Shown: one piece after another, positions 46,782 to 58,784 of the stretch
Layout: the number at the start of each line of letters is the position of its first letter
Position numbering within the stretch: the first letter of the stretch is position 1
Assembly: GCA_964035775.1 (NCBI GenBank)
Contig: OZ038316.1
Location: forward strand, 34,103,074 to 34,167,073
Direction: 5' to 3'
Length of the DNA stretch: 64,000 nucleotides
Source: Osedax frankpressi
Taxonomy: Eukaryota; Annelida; Polychaeta; Sabellida; Siboglinidae
The notes under the pieces: model-generated
The model's input: the letters and a program-made list of their open reading frames with translations, nothing else
What the model was told of the DNA's origin: nothing
Databases searched by the model: none
Position numbers and translations under genes: made by a program

Positions 46782-47960
46782 GACATTCCAAAGTTGACAC
46801 TATCTACAGATGTTCATAAGTTGACACTATCTACAGATATTCATAAGTTGACACTATCTACAGACATTCATAAATTGACACTATCTACAGATATTCATAA
46901 GTTGACACTATCTACAGATATTCATAAGTTGATACTATCTACAGATATTCATAAGTTGACACTATCTACAGATATTCATAAGTTGACACTATCTACAGAT
47001 ATTCATAAGTTGACACTATCTACATATATTCATAAGTTGACACTATCTACAGACATTCATAAGTTGACACTATCTACAGATATTCATAAGTTGACACTAT
47101 CTACAGATATTCATAAGTTGACACTATCTACAGACATTCATAAATTGACACTATCTACAGATATTCATAAGTTGACACTATCTACAGATATTCATAAGTT
47201 GACACTATCTACAGATATTCATAAGTTGACACTATCTACAGATATTCATAAGTTGACACTATCTACATATATTCATAAGTTGACACTATCTACAGATATT
47301 CATAAGTTGACACTATCTACAGATATTCATAAGTTGACACTATCTACAGATATTTTTTAAGTTGACACTATCTACAGATATTCATAAGTTGACACTATCT
47401 ACAGATATTCATAAGTTGACACTATCTACAGATATTCATAAGTTGACACTATCTACAGATATTCATAAGTTGACACTATCTACAGATATTCATAAGTTGA
47501 CACTATCTACAGATATTCATAAATTGACACTATCTACAGATATTCATAAGTTGACACTATCTACAGATATTTATAAGTTGACACTATCTACAGACATTCA
47601 TAAATTGACACTATCTACAGATATTCATAAGTTGACACTATCTACAGATATTCATAAGTTGACACTATCTACATATATTCATAAGTTGACACTATCTACA
47701 GATATTCATAAGTTGACACTATCTACAGATATTCATAAGTTGACACTATCTACATATATTCATAAGTTGACACTATCTACAGATATTCATAAGTTGACAC
47801 TATCTACAGATATTCATAAGTTGACACTATCTACAGATATTCATAAGTTGACACTATCTACAGATATTCATAAGTTGACACTATCTACAGATATTCATAA
47901 GTTGACACTATCTACATATATTCATAAGTTGACACTATCTACAGACATTCCAAAGTTGAC
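46782..47960. repeat. 27-bp minisatellite with matching terminal half-units
   Basis: About 43 copies of a unit made of TTGACACTATCTACAG plus ATATTCATAAG, with GACATTCATAA and ATATATTCATAAG variants. Both ends carry the otherwise absent word GACATTCCAAAGTTGACAC (46783 and 47943). Long open frames are due to the 27-bp period. Confidence 0.95.
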
Positions 47961-48007
47961 ACGTGATACTTTGCATACGTTTTACTTTGCCTATATTCCT
48001 CCACTTG

Positions 48008-48200
48008 AATCTATCAATTACATTATCAATTACATTATCAATTACATTATCAATTACATTATCAATTACATTATCAATTACATGATCAATTACATGATCA
48101 ATTACATTATCAATTAAATTATCAATTACATTATCAATTAAATTATCAATTGGATTATCAATTACATTATCAATTACATTATCAATTGAATTATCAAATA
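48008..48200. repeat. 12-bp minisatellite
   Basis: About 16 copies of ATCAATTACATT with CATG, AAATT and GGATT variants. Confidence 0.92.
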
Positions 48201-48784
48201 GATTATCTTATAAATTTATGTTATTCATGCATGAGTGATTTCACGTTTATTATTTAGAATTTGCACAGCAAACAATCCAGATTATTTTACTTTTTACGTT
48301 GAATAATTTATTTTACATTCATTTTACTTAAAGAAATTTACAAAACTATAACATCACTGATTTTGCTGAATTATTAAAATTATAACTTTTTATTGGTATA
48401 TAAATTATTATACATACTACATAAGTTGTTGTTATTAATGTATACTGATAACACTATTATAATGATCAAATTAAAAATATATTATAATTATAGAATATCA
48501 TATTTTTATTTGTATTTTTAAGTAATTGTACACTACATTATACTAGTTACGTTTATCTGTTTATATGTTATTCATACATGCTCTGATCATAGTAATATAA
48601 TTAGTTTATAAACTATTTAATAAATACATTTATTCAACATATTTTCGATATAAAATGTATATTTGTGACATTATAACAAATAAATACCTTGGAATAAATG
48701 GTTGACCAATTTGTCCTAAGTTTTCTATGGAATCCAAAAGTATTGTTAATAAAATTAATTTTAAACTTTATAAATAATGTTGCT

Positions 48785-49872
48785 GTTTTCAATTCATAAT
48801 AATAACATTATGTTATATGTCCTTACATATATCTATACATTAGTTATATGTCCTTACATATATCTATACATTAGTTATATGTCCTTACATATATCTATAC
48901 ATTATGTTATATGTCCTTACATATATCTATACATTAGTTATATGTCCTTACATATATCTATACATTAGTTATATGTCCTTACATATATCTACACATTATT
49001 TATATGTCCTTACATATATCTATACATTATTTATATGTCCTTACATATATCTATACATTAGTCATATGTCTTTACATATATCTATACATTAATCATATGT
49101 CCTTACATATATCTACACATTATTTATATGTCCTTACATATATCTATACATTATTTATATGTCCTTACATATATCTATACATTAGTCATATGTCTTTACA
49201 TATATCTATACATTAATCACATGTCCTTACATATATCTATACATTAGTTATATGTCCTTACATATATCTATACATTAGTTATATGTCCTTACATGTATCT
49301 ATACATTATGTTATATGTCCTTACATATATCTATACATTAGTTATATGTCCTTACATATATATATACATTAGTTATATGTCCTTACATATATCTACACAT
49401 TATTTATATGTCCTTACATATATCTATACATTATTTATATGTCCTTACATATATCTATACATTAGTCATATGTCTTTACATATATCTATACATTAATCAT
49501 ATGTCCTTACATATATCTATACATTAGTTATATACATTAGTCCTTACATATATCTACACATTATTTATATGTCCTTACATATATCTATACATTATTTATA
49601 TGTCCTTACATATATCTATACATTAGTCATATGTCTTTACATATATCTATACATTAATCATATGTCCTTACATATATCTACACATTAGTCATATGTCCTT
49701 ACATATATCTATACATTAGTCATATGTCCTTACATATATCTACACATTAGTCATATGTCCTTACATATATCTACACATTAGTCATATGTCCTTACATATA
49801 TCTATACATTAGTCATATGTCCTTACATATATCTATACATTAGTCATATGTCATTACATATATCTATAAAAG
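48785..49872. repeat. 31-bp minisatellite
   Basis: About 35 copies of a unit with TATGTCCTTACATATATCTA and TACATTAGT, with CACATT, TTTAC and ATCAT variants. A block of about 6 units (TATTTATATG, GTCATATGTC and ATCATATGTC in order) recurs, indicating higher-order structure. Confidence 0.93.
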
Positions 49873-50374
49873 TCGCCTGTTTAGTATCTGGTATATTTCT
49901 ATTTTATATTTTAGATTACGGAGAAATTGAGAATATGAATGTTTGAATAAAAAGCCGATTTCCGATATATAACGTACTTTACATCATATATTACATCATA
50001 TATACATCATATAACATTGCTAGTATACTCAATTATATATTGAGCATGTATACATACTAAATATATTAACCTAATTAACTTTATTAATTAATTAATTAAA
50101 TAGTTACTGAAATGTAACGTTTAATTAAAACAAATTGTAATTGCAATCGGTTAATCCTAAAGTGTAACTTGAAGTGGAGTGCTCATTGTAAACACGCACA
50201 CCGCACCATTCACACCGCACCATACATCACACCACACACCGCACCTACGTTATCATCAATACGAGATGCTAATATATACAGTTTAATTGTATCCGTATCT
50301 TTCTGATTTCATCTTTATGTACTTTGTGTTCGAAGTACTTTCAGAAGTTACCTAACGGTATGTCTGGTATCCAT

Positions 50375-50695
50375 TTGAGTGTAGAATATGTAACGGAAAT
50401 ATTAGCGCGTCGATGAATTGCCGAAGGTATCTTCCTATGACACGCGGACCACGTGTCACTGAAAACGATCGCCATCAAGCCGGGTGTCACCTAATAATCT
50501 GCGCCGTAATCTATTGCATCACCTCTTGCGGATTTCGAAAATAGCGGGCGTCGGTATTTGCGGGCGTCGATGTTTGCGTGCGTCGCGCGTATGACACTTT
50601 CTTCCTGGTTACCTCGACCCGACTACCGATCGATACGACGCACGTACGCCGGAAGTTAGCATATCACGTGACTCAATAAGTATGCGGCCCGAAAA
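50375..50695. promoter_or_regulatory. GC-rich, CpG-rich island in VAT1 intron 1, possible alternative promoter
   Basis: An island with many CpGs. It holds CACGTGTCA (about 50452), ATCACGTGAC (about 50664, like the E-box bound by MiT/TFE factors), GCCGGAAGTTAG (an ETS-type site), and GCGGGCGTCGGTATTTGCGG tandem words. E-box plus ETS plus CpG density resembles a housekeeping-type promoter. No initiator or exon is proven. Confidence 0.45.
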
Positions 50696-50814
50696 TGTAT
50701 ATATTTTTTACTATAAATAATCTACTGACACTCTATTCGCCTTACGCCGTACAAAGATTAAACGAAACGGGCAGCGTACGGTGTTCTGAAGGACTATGTG
50801 CCTTATATTGTGTA

Positions 50815-50872
50815 CACAATGTACACCGTACGATGTACACCGTACGATGTACACCGTACGATGTACGGTGTT
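50815..50872. repeat. 14-bp palindromic repeat
   Basis: Four copies of GTACACCGTACGAT, rich in GTAC and CGTACG palindromes. Confidence 0.85.
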
Positions 50873-50939
50873 CCATTGTGTGTGTGGATACAATAGACGT
50901 TATACCTGTACACGATACTTAAATGTAACCTTCCTAACA

Positions 50940-51200
50940 CGATGGCCTCACAATAATCACTACCTAACGGACTCTCACGTATTAACTGCCTAACCGATTC
51001 ATACGTACTCACTACTTAACAGACTCACACTTACTGACTACTTAACAGACTCACACTTACTCACTACCTATTTGACTCACAAGTAATCCCTACCTACTTA
51101 GTCACACTTACTTACTATCTAATGGACTCGCACGTACTAACTACCTAGTGGACTAACACGTACTCACTACCTAACGGACTCAAATGTACTCACTACAAGC
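50940..51200. repeat. Degenerate 26-bp minisatellite
   Basis: About ten divergent copies of CTAACGGACTCACACGTACT plus CACTAC. This older-looking array directly abuts the CpG island's downstream side. Confidence 0.8.
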
Positions 51201-51265
51201 ATACAATCGAGAATGTGTATATAGATGGTTTAGTCAAATTTACACGCATACCCATACACACATGC

Positions 51266-51266
51266 A

Positions 51267-51327
<61 letters not shown>
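51266..51327. repeat. TA microsatellite
   Basis: About 60 bp of uninterrupted (TA)n. Confidence 0.97.
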
Positions 51328-51329
<2 letters not shown>

Positions 51330-51559
51330 GGAGTCATAATTTGTGTGTGAAAACGCGTGACAAATCGATAATGAGAAAATAGCGAATTTACTTTCCGTGG
51401 GCGTTGATTACTAACAGTGTAACGCGTATTTGCGTGCGTCAGTGCGTGCGTTTGTAGTCGAAGTTCTGCATATTGTAGTTTAGTGATGGAATTATTACAA
51501 TTCATCTGAGTTATTAATCATTTATCAAACTCAATTTAATTGCGTTGTTAAAGCATAAT

Positions 51560-51682
51560 ATATAGGTATATACACATAATATACAAGTACATAGATATAA
51601 TATATAAATACATAGATATAATATATAAATACATCCATATAATATTTAAATACATACATATAATATATAAATACATGCATAT
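51560..51682. repeat. Degenerate 21-bp AT-rich repeat
   Basis: Five to six copies of ATATAATATATAAATACATAG. Confidence 0.8.
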
Positions 51683-51925
51683 ACTATAAGGCATTATTTC
51701 ATGCTATTTAATGCTATAATTTCCTTGAAATGATAGCTTTATAGAAAGGGTGAACCCTCGCAGTAGCCTATTGATTACTACGTAGTAGGGCAGTTTACTT
51801 CCAACTGACCACCATTAACAGTCATATGGCTTACAAAACTTATGCCAATGGTGATTTGTGATTAGGGTTTAGCGTATTGAGTGTTGTTAGGAGATTTGTT
51901 TGTATGCCTAGGCATGTTTTCAAGC

Positions 51926-51985
51926 GGGGTCACGGCGGGGTCACGGCGGGGTCACGACGGGGTCACGACGGGGTCACACTGAGAT
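51926..51985. repeat. 11-bp GC-rich minisatellite
   Basis: Five copies of GGGGTCACGRC. Each carries GGGTCA, a nuclear-receptor-like half site, but the spacing of 11 bp does not match a known dimer element. Confidence 0.88.
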
Positions 51986-52569
51986 CATGTATACCGCCTA
52001 GAGGCCTAGAAAAGGGCAACACGCTCATGCGGCCGTTTTTTGCAGATTATTACCTATTTTGTTTGTAGACCAGAGTTCAAATTAAGTGTCAACGTATCTT
52101 TATAATATAAATAGATACGGTGTAGTTTCTAATTTGTAGTTTCTAGGCATTTCGTGATCCTGAGGGGATACAGGCTTAATATCGCATAGACACTGAGTTA
52201 CACTATCATACTACTGTATACCACTACTGATATCATACTACTACTGTATAGCCTCGTTGCATTCGGTGATGTAACTTCGTTGCTTATTAATAAGTAAATA
52301 GTAAACAGGTTTCAAAATAAATTGTGTACATTTTCGAACAAAGTGCAACAAAAATTAAACTTCCCAATCTCTGATATGTGAAAACCAGCAGATGAACTAA
52401 TTCAAGTATTAAACTTAATAACATATATTATATCGCATACTACAAGTGTTAACAGCTTTCTTTACATGTTGAACATCTTGAAATGAAACCATTATACCAC
52501 TCTTGTACTACACCATTCCATGCTAGACATCGCTCCATAAACCATTTATACGCACTCCAGTCCACGCTC

Positions 52570-52652
52570 CACTCCATACCCGCACCACTCCATGCCCGCA
52601 CCACTCCATGCCCGCACCACTCCAGTCCACGCACCACTCCATGCCCCGCACA
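52570..52652. repeat. 16-bp minisatellite at the LINE boundary
   Basis: Four to five copies of CACCACTCCATGCCCG-type units, immediately upstream of the LINE relic. Confidence 0.85.
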
Positions 52653-52654
52653 GA

Positions 52655-53505
52655 CCACACAATTCACCCAGCTGGAACATTCTCGATCTTGTCATTTCTA
52701 ATTCCAACCTCGCTAACAAAAGAATTCAATCAAAAACCTCTTCTCCGATCGTTATCTTATCTTTTTTAATATCACCAAAGCTAAATCGTCACTCCCAGAC
52801 CAGAACATATAGAAATGGGCTTCAACAGCGCCATACTATAGAATTCATATTCCCTACAACCTTCAGCCATACCAATCTAACCTATAAACCGCCTGCTCCC
52901 AAACATTATACCTTCTATTCCCCACAAACTGAAAACTAACACATTAAGACCAAACTGCAAATGGTATAATTCTTGGATATTTATTGTCTGCATATCTCCG
53001 AAGGTCACGGGTGTAATCAAAATCACTTCAACAGTCTTCTGCATTTCTAAACGTCCTCATCCTCGGCACTAGACTTCTTTGAAGCTTTTGATACCCTAGA
53101 CTATAATATGTTCTCCGAAAGACTGTCAATAGTTATACCTGCCCTCGACTGGTTCCCGTCAAACTTGTCCGGGGATGATTCTGTCAATTAAACATAAATA
53201 AAGTCAAACAATGGAATATCTCGCACGAAGTTCCCCAAGGACGACTCCTCTTCAATATTTATAATCTTCCTTTGTTTGCACTTTTCAATAAGAATACAAA
53301 AGTCTTGAAAATGTCTGAGCTTAACAACCTACTTAACCTAAATATTTACCTGTTTCTACTTTAATTCTCTATCCTCTAAACTTTAACAAAACTGAAATAA
53401 TGTATACCAATAAATGCCGCCGTATTTTCATATTAGCACTAATTTCAATCGACAATATCCATATACTCAACCAAAGTTAAAAATCTTGAAATTTAACACT
53501 CTCAT
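52655..53505 (+). mobile_element. Decayed LINE fragment (endonuclease end to reverse transcriptase, Jockey/CR1-like)
   Basis: Plus-strand pieces match the usual order of a LINE ORF2. The endonuclease C-terminal motif is NILDLVISNSNLANKRIQ... at about 52672. Reverse transcriptase words follow at about 53072 (FFEAFDTLDYNMFSERLS, compare F-D-T-V-D-H-x-x-L), then ALDWFPSNLS and ISHEVPQGRLLFNIYNLP at about 53210, and FNKTEIMYTNKCRRIFILAL at about 53388. Pieces lie in different frames with several stops and a missing middle, and both ends are lost. The 5' side is a 16-bp minisatellite and the 3' side a 12-bp array. Old and inactive. No target duplication visible. Confidence 0.75.
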
Positions 53506-53534
53506 AAAACACATCACCTAATCTATCGACTATA

Positions 53535-54650
53535 TCCTTCACAATGTCCTTCACAATGTCCTTCACAATGTCCTCTACAATGTCCTCCACATTATCCTTC
53601 ACAATGTCCTTCATAATGTCATTCGCAATGTCCTCCATAATGTCCTCCACATTATCTGTCACTATATCCTCCACAATATCCTTTACAATATCCTTCATAA
53701 TGTCCTTCACAATATCCTCCACAATGTCCTTCACAATATCCTTCACAATGTCCTTCATAATGTCCTTCATAATGTCCTTCATAATGTCCTTCATAATGTC
53801 CTTCATAATGTCCTTCACAATATCCTCCACAATGTCCTCCACAATGTCCTCCACATTGTCCTTCATAATGTCCTTCATAATGTCCTTCATAATGTCCTTC
53901 ACAATATCCTCCACAAGGTCCTCCACAATGTCCTCCACATTGTCCTTCATAATGTCCTTCATAATGTCCTTCATAATGTCCTTCACAATATCCTCCACAA
54001 TGTCCTCCACAATGTCCTCCACATTTTCCTCCACAATGTCCTCCATAATGTCCTACACAATGATCTTCACAATATCCTCCACAATGTCCTCCACAATGTC
54101 CTCCACAATGTCCTCCACATTGTCCTTCATAATGTCCTTCATAATGTCCTTCATAATGTCCTTCATAATGTCCTTCATAATGTCCTTCACAATATCCTCC
54201 ACAATGTCCTCCACAATGTCCTCCACATTGTCCTTCATAATGTCCTTCATAATGTCCTTCATAATGTCCTTCACAATATCCTCCACAATGTCCTCAACAA
54301 TGTCCTCCACATTATCCTTCATAATGTCCTTCATAATGTCCTTCATAATGTCCTTCACAATATCCTCCACAATGTCCTCCACAATGTCCTCCACAATGTC
54401 CTCCACATTGTCCTTCATAATGTCCTTCATAATGTCCTTCATAATGTCCTTCACAATATCCTCCACAATGTCCTCCACAATGTCCTCCACAATGTCCTCC
54501 ACATTGTCCTTCATAATGTCCTTCATAATGTCCTTCATAATGTCCTACACAATGATCTTCACAATATCCTCCACAATGTCCTCCACAGTGTCCTCCATAT
54601 TGTCCTTCATAATGTCTTTCACAATGATCTTCACAATGTCCTCCACAATG
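53535..54650. repeat. 12-bp minisatellite with higher-order blocks
   Basis: About 92 copies of ATGTCCTTCATA, ATGTCCTCCACA and ATATCCTCCACA. Blocks of roughly ten units ('three TTCATAA, one TTCACAATA, several TCCACAA') recur at about 53840, 53940, 54110, 54220 and 54310-54540. Frames rich in Ser/Met/Thr and Asp/Ile/Val/Glu are artefacts. Confidence 0.95.
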
Positions 54651-55229
54651 TCCTACTACACCACCACTACACACCACTACACTCACTACTACACACCACT
54701 ACACACACCACTACACATCACTACACATACCACTATAACCTCACTACACACACCACTACACACCACTACACACATCACTACACACATCACTATAACCTCA
54801 CTACACACACCACTACACACACCACTACACACCACTACACACCACTACACACTACTACACACACCACTACACACACCACTACACGCACCACTACACACCA
54901 CTACTACACACCACTACACACACCACTACACTCAATACACACCACTACACTCACTACTACACACCACTATATACACCACTACACACACAACTACACTCAA
55001 TACACACCACTACACTCAATACACACCACTACACACCACTACACTCACTACTACACACCACTACTACACACACAACTACACACACCACTACACACACCAC
55101 TACACACACACCTACACACACCACTACACTCACTACTACACACCACTACACACCACTACACTCACTACACACACCACTACACACACCACTACACACACAC
55201 CTACACACACCACTACACTCACTACACAG
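54651..55229. repeat. CCACTACACACA minisatellite that forms the VAT1 exon 2 acceptor
   Basis: Degenerate 8-12-bp repeats of CACTACACAC and CACTCACTA over about 575 bp run without a break into the functional acceptor CACTCACTACACAG. The exon begins immediately after the array. Confidence 0.93.
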
Positions 55230-55359
55230 TGGGTTAAACTTCTCTGATTTAATGGCTAGACAAGGCACGATTGATGAACCTCCAAAGATCCAGTCTACCA
55301 TGGGATTTGAATGCGCTGGCGTTATTGAAGCAGTTGGGTCGAAGGTCACCAGATTCAAG
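55230..55359 (+). CDS. VAT1-type gene, exon 2
   Basis: After one base the frame reads GLNFSDLMARQGTIDEPPKI, then QSTMGFECAGVIEAVGSKVT and RFK, ending AAG|GTCATT in phase 0. G-L-N-F-x-D-L-M-A-R-Q-G and G-F-E-x-A-G-V-I-x-A-V-G are near-exact VAT1 and MDR-family signatures around the substrate and cofactor cleft. No zinc-ligand cysteines are present, as expected for this branch. Confidence 0.95.
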
Positions 55360-55374
55360 GTCATTTGTTATTAT

Positions 55375-55555
55375 TACATTATGTTAACTTTATAATTATA
55401 TTATAATTATTTTATATTTATATTATAACATATCATATTATATCATAAATATATAACAATTATATTATAATTATATTTTAATTATAATATAATAATTTTA
55501 TATTTATATTATAATTAATAATTATTAATTATATTATAAGTATAATATAATAGTA
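55375..55555. repeat. AT-rich degenerate repeats
   Basis: TTATATTATAATTATATTTT-like words without a clear single period, between exon 2 and the CCCTCT array. Confidence 0.7.
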
Positions 55556-56088
55556 TCTCCCTCTCCCTCTCCCTCTCCCTCTCTCTCGTCTACTCGATCT
55601 CCCTCTCCCTCTCCCTCTCCCTCTCCCTCTCCCTCTCCCTCTCCCTCTCCTTCTCCCTCTCCCTCTCCCTCTCCCTCTCCCTCTCCCTCTCCCTCTCCCT
55701 CTCCCTCTCCCTCTCCCTCTCCCTCTCCATCTCCCTCTCCCTCTCCCTCTCCCTCTCCCTCTCCCTCTCCCTCTCCCTCTCCCTCTCCCTCTCCCTCTCC
55801 CTCTCTCTCTCCCTCTCCCTCTCCCTCCCCCTATCCATATCCCTCTCCCTCTCCCTCTCCCTCTCCCTCTCCCTCTCCCTCTCCCTCTCCCTCTCCCTCT
55901 CCCTCTCCCTCTCCCTCTCCCTCTCCCTCTCCCTCTCCCTCTAATTTTCCCTCTCCCTCTCCCTCTCCCTCTCCCTCTCCCTCTCCCTCTCCCTCTCCCT
56001 CTCCCTCTCCCTCTCCCTCTCCCTCTCCCTCTCCCTCTCCCTCTCCCTCTCCCTCTCCCTCTCCCTCTCCCTCTCCCTCTCTCACTCC
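55556..56088. repeat. CCCTCT hexanucleotide array
   Basis: About 88 nearly perfect copies, with a few interruptions (CTCGTCTACTCGAT near 55588 and CTAATTTTCC near 55940). The minus strand is GGGAGA polypurine, giving Arg-Glu and Gly-Glu open frames that are not genes. Confidence 0.97.
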
Positions 56089-56224
56089 ATTTCCTTCTTC
56101 ATGTCCCTATTCCCTGATGTACTATTATTTTATAAGTATAGTATAATTATAATGTAATTATATTTAATTGTTATACTATAACATATTATATTATATTTTA
56201 TTTTGTATTGTTATGTTTTTGGTG

Positions 56225-56850
56225 ATACATGGTGTAGTGATGGGGTAAGGTGTGAGGGTGGAGGTAAGGTGTGGAGTGGGGGTAAGGTGTAGTGATGGGG
56301 TAAGGTATGAGGGTGGGGGTAAGGTGGAGTGAGGGGGTAAGGTTTGAGGGTGGGGGTGGGGGTAAGGTGTGGAGAGGGGCTAAGGTGTGGAGTGGGGGTA
56401 AGGTGTGCGGATGGGGGTAAGGTGTGAGGGTGGGGGTAAGGTGTGGGATGGGGATAAGGTGTGGAGTGGGGGTAAGGTGTAGTGATAGGGTAAGATGTGA
56501 GGGTGGGGGTAAGGTGTAGTGAGGGGGTAAGGTTTGAGGGTGGGGGTAAGGTGTGCGGATGGGGGTAAGGTGTGAGGGTGGGTGTAAGGTGTGAGGGTGG
56601 GGGTAAGGTGTGGGATGGGGGTAAGGTGTAGTGATGGGGTAAGGTATGAGGGTGGGGGTAATGTGGAGTGAGGGGGTAAGGTTTGAGGGTGGGGGTGGGG
56701 TAAGGTGTGAGGGTGGGGTGGGGGTAAGGTGTGGAGAGGGGCTAAGGTGTGGAGTGGGGGTAAGGTGTGCGGATGGGGGTAAGGTGTGAGGGCGGGGGTA
56801 AGGTGTGGGATGGGGATAAGGTGTGAGGGTGGGTGTAAGGTGAGATCAGG
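56225..56850. repeat. G-rich minisatellite containing repeated GGTAAGG splice-donor-like words
   Basis: About 37 copies of GGGGGTAAGGTGTGAGGGT or GGGGTAAGGTGTAGTGAT (15-19 bp). A block (about 56225-56455) is repeated at about 56625-56820, roughly 400 bp apart. Every unit carries G|GTAAGG on the transcript strand, a good 5' splice site, flanked by G runs. Confidence 0.93.
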
Positions 56851-56886
56851 TATTCGTGACATAGATATAATAGAACACTACTACAG

Positions 56887-56954
56887 ATTGGAGACAGGGT
56901 CATAGGAGTCAGTGATTACGGTGCTTGGGCAGAACTAACCACCATTGATCAAAG
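56887..56954 (+). CDS. VAT1-type gene, exon 3
   Basis: A short exon after the acceptor CACTACTACAG: IGDRVIGVSDYGAWAELTTI, then D-Q and two bases before AAAG|GTTTAG (phase 2). G-D-R-V-x-G-x-x-x-Y-G-A-W-A-E is the MDR strand that leads into the cofactor domain. Phases agree with exons 2 and 4. Confidence 0.92.
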
Positions 56955-57029
56955 GTTTAGTTATCTATATATGGTATACTATAGGTACATTGTAAGTGGC
57001 ATAGATAGGGATGGTTTACTGCTATATTG

Positions 57030-57350
57030 ACTACTACGCTGACCACTACATTGACCACTACACAGACCACTACACTGACCACTATACTGACCACTACACA
57101 GCTCATTATACTTACCTCCTCATTGACTAAATACTGTCTATATATTGACTACTACGCTGACCACTACATTGGTCACTAAACTGACCATTACACTTACCAC
57201 TAGACTGGCCACTACACTGAACACTACACTGACCATGACACTGAACATTACACTGACCATTACACTGAACACTAGCCTGACCACGGCACTCACCAATAAA
57301 CCTAACATTATACTGACCACTACACTGACCACTGACCACTATGATCACCA
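57030..57350. repeat. CTGACCACTACA repeat
   Basis: Degenerate 11-13-bp repeats with CACTGAACATTA variants in intron 3. Open frames there are not genes. Confidence 0.88.
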
Positions 57351-57775
57351 CTACACTTTCGGCCATTTTTCTCTCACTTTCTTATTCGTATGCATATATT
57401 TCATAAATATTATCAATGTATAGCCATTTTAAGACACAACATAGATATAGTCTAAGTCAAATAGTGTAAGTAATGTATTATTAAGATATAGTTTTATACA
57501 AAGGGTATAATACTTACTGTATAAATCCAGGGATATTTCACTTGCATTACATAATTGCTTTTACTTTATTTTTTATATTTATTAGTACAGCAAAGTAATT
57601 TTCAAAACTTTTACATTTCTGTATTTGCTGAGCGGGTACATTATGGGGCTACTTAGATAGATCAAAACCCTAATGGTGTTCATATGCAGTTCAGAGACTA
57701 CACCCACATTAAGGTCATGTCTTTAATACAAAGTTAACACCTAATGTACAGAGAGTATATCCATATTAACATTGA
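57351..57775. other. VAT1 intron 3, unique part
   Basis: AT-rich, no exon or element seen. Confidence 0.5.
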
Positions 57776-58018
57776 TACGCCAATAATAACGTAGTTACGC
57801 CCATAATAACGTGGTTACGCCCATAATAACGTAGTTACGTACCTAATAATGTGGTTATGCATCTAATAACGCAGTTATGTCCCTACATAATAGTCACGCC
57901 CCTACATAATAGTCACGCCCCTACATAATAGTCACGCCCATATAACATAGTTACGCGCCTAATAACATGGTTACGCCCCTTATAACATGGTTACGACCCT
58001 TATAACGTGGTTACGCCC
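57776..58018. repeat. About 20-bp minisatellite
   Basis: About eleven copies of CATAATAACGTAGTTACGCC, with CCTACATAATAGTCACGCCC and CTTATAACATGGTTACGACC variants. Confidence 0.9.
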
Positions 58019-58029
58019 ATATGTATTCA

Positions 58030-58256
58030 CACAAACCCCTCCCCTCCCCTCCCTCCACCCCACCACCCCCACTTCCCCCCACTTCCCCTCCCCTCCCTCC
58101 TCCCCCCACCTCCACCCCTCCCCCACCTCCACCCCTCCCCCCCCACTTCCACCCACTTCCCCTCCCCTCCCTCCTCACCCCCACCTCCACCCCCTCCCCC
58201 CCCACTTCCCCCACTTCCCCCCCACCCCCCCACTCCCCCCACTCCCCATACTCCAG
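58030..58256. repeat. C-rich array forming the pyrimidine tract of VAT1 exon 4
   Basis: CCCCTCCCCTCCCTC and CCCCCACTTCC words over about 220 bp end at the acceptor CATACTCCAG. The intron's polypyrimidine tract is thus an extended CCCTCC/CCCACTT repeat. Confidence 0.93.
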
Positions 58257-58404
58257 GTACATCTATTCGATGCCCGAACAAATGAACTACCATGACGGGG
58301 CGGCGATTTTCATGAATTACGTAACGGCCTACATGTTATTATTTGACCTGAGCAATCTAAAGGCTGGACAATCGCTGCTGGTTCACTCGGCAGGTGGGGG
58401 AGTG
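58257..58404 (+). CDS. VAT1-type gene, exon 4
   Basis: After one base the frame reads YIYSMPEQMNYHDGAAIFMN, then YVTAYMLLFDLSNLKAGQSL and LVHSAGGGV, ending GTG|GTAAGT in phase 0. M-P-x-x-M-x-x-x-x-x-A-A-x-x-x-N-Y-x-T-A-Y and L-V-H-x-A-x-G-G-V-G are unmistakable VAT1/quinone oxidoreductase signatures. The glycine-rich NADPH-binding loop spans the exon 4/5 junction. Confidence 0.97.
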
Positions 58405-58784
58405 GTAAGTTTGGTCACTTCGTATAATAGTGCCTTAGTAAAACGTGGCACTTTTTAACATTTAATATAGCCGGATTATATAATCCGACGTATGCCAATT
58501 ATCGTCGTAACGTATTTAGTTGGCCCGTGTCAATCGTGACTCATCCGATGATGTAATAGTTGTATTACGAATACAACTGCACGCGGTACTGACAATTGCA
58601 GCCCCGGATTGACCTCACTATATCTACTAAAGCAAACTACTCAACTAAACCTTACACTTTGTGCTTTTCACGCCTCAGACCATACCACGTCTCCCCTCCC
58701 TAACCAAGCCTCCTCTCTGTGACTATGTAATCTCTCCTTAGGCACGTAACCTCTCTTTAAAGATGCCCCCTCTCCATAATCTTG

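Larger units (their letters stand above)
38090..55229 (+). other. Intron 1 of the VAT1-type gene, about 17.1 kb
   Basis: Bounded by GCGTG|GTTAGA and CTACACAG|TGGG in agreeing phase. Apart from the listed arrays it contains a LINE relic (52655-53505), two GC-richer islands (46230-46530 and 50380-50690) and AT-rich DNA (46540-46780, 48200-48780, 49870-50350 and 51690-52440) in which I found no other exon. Confidence 0.75.

Noticed and set aside
46794-48117. Frames with STDIHKLTL repeats (188 and 251 codons)
   Set aside because: The 27-bp unit is a multiple of three. The two frames are broken only where the array phase slips.
53544-55247. 567-codon Ser/Met/Thr- then Thr/His-rich frame
   Set aside because: It spans two tandem arrays and runs out of frame into VAT1 exon 2. 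Composition simply mirrors the repeats.
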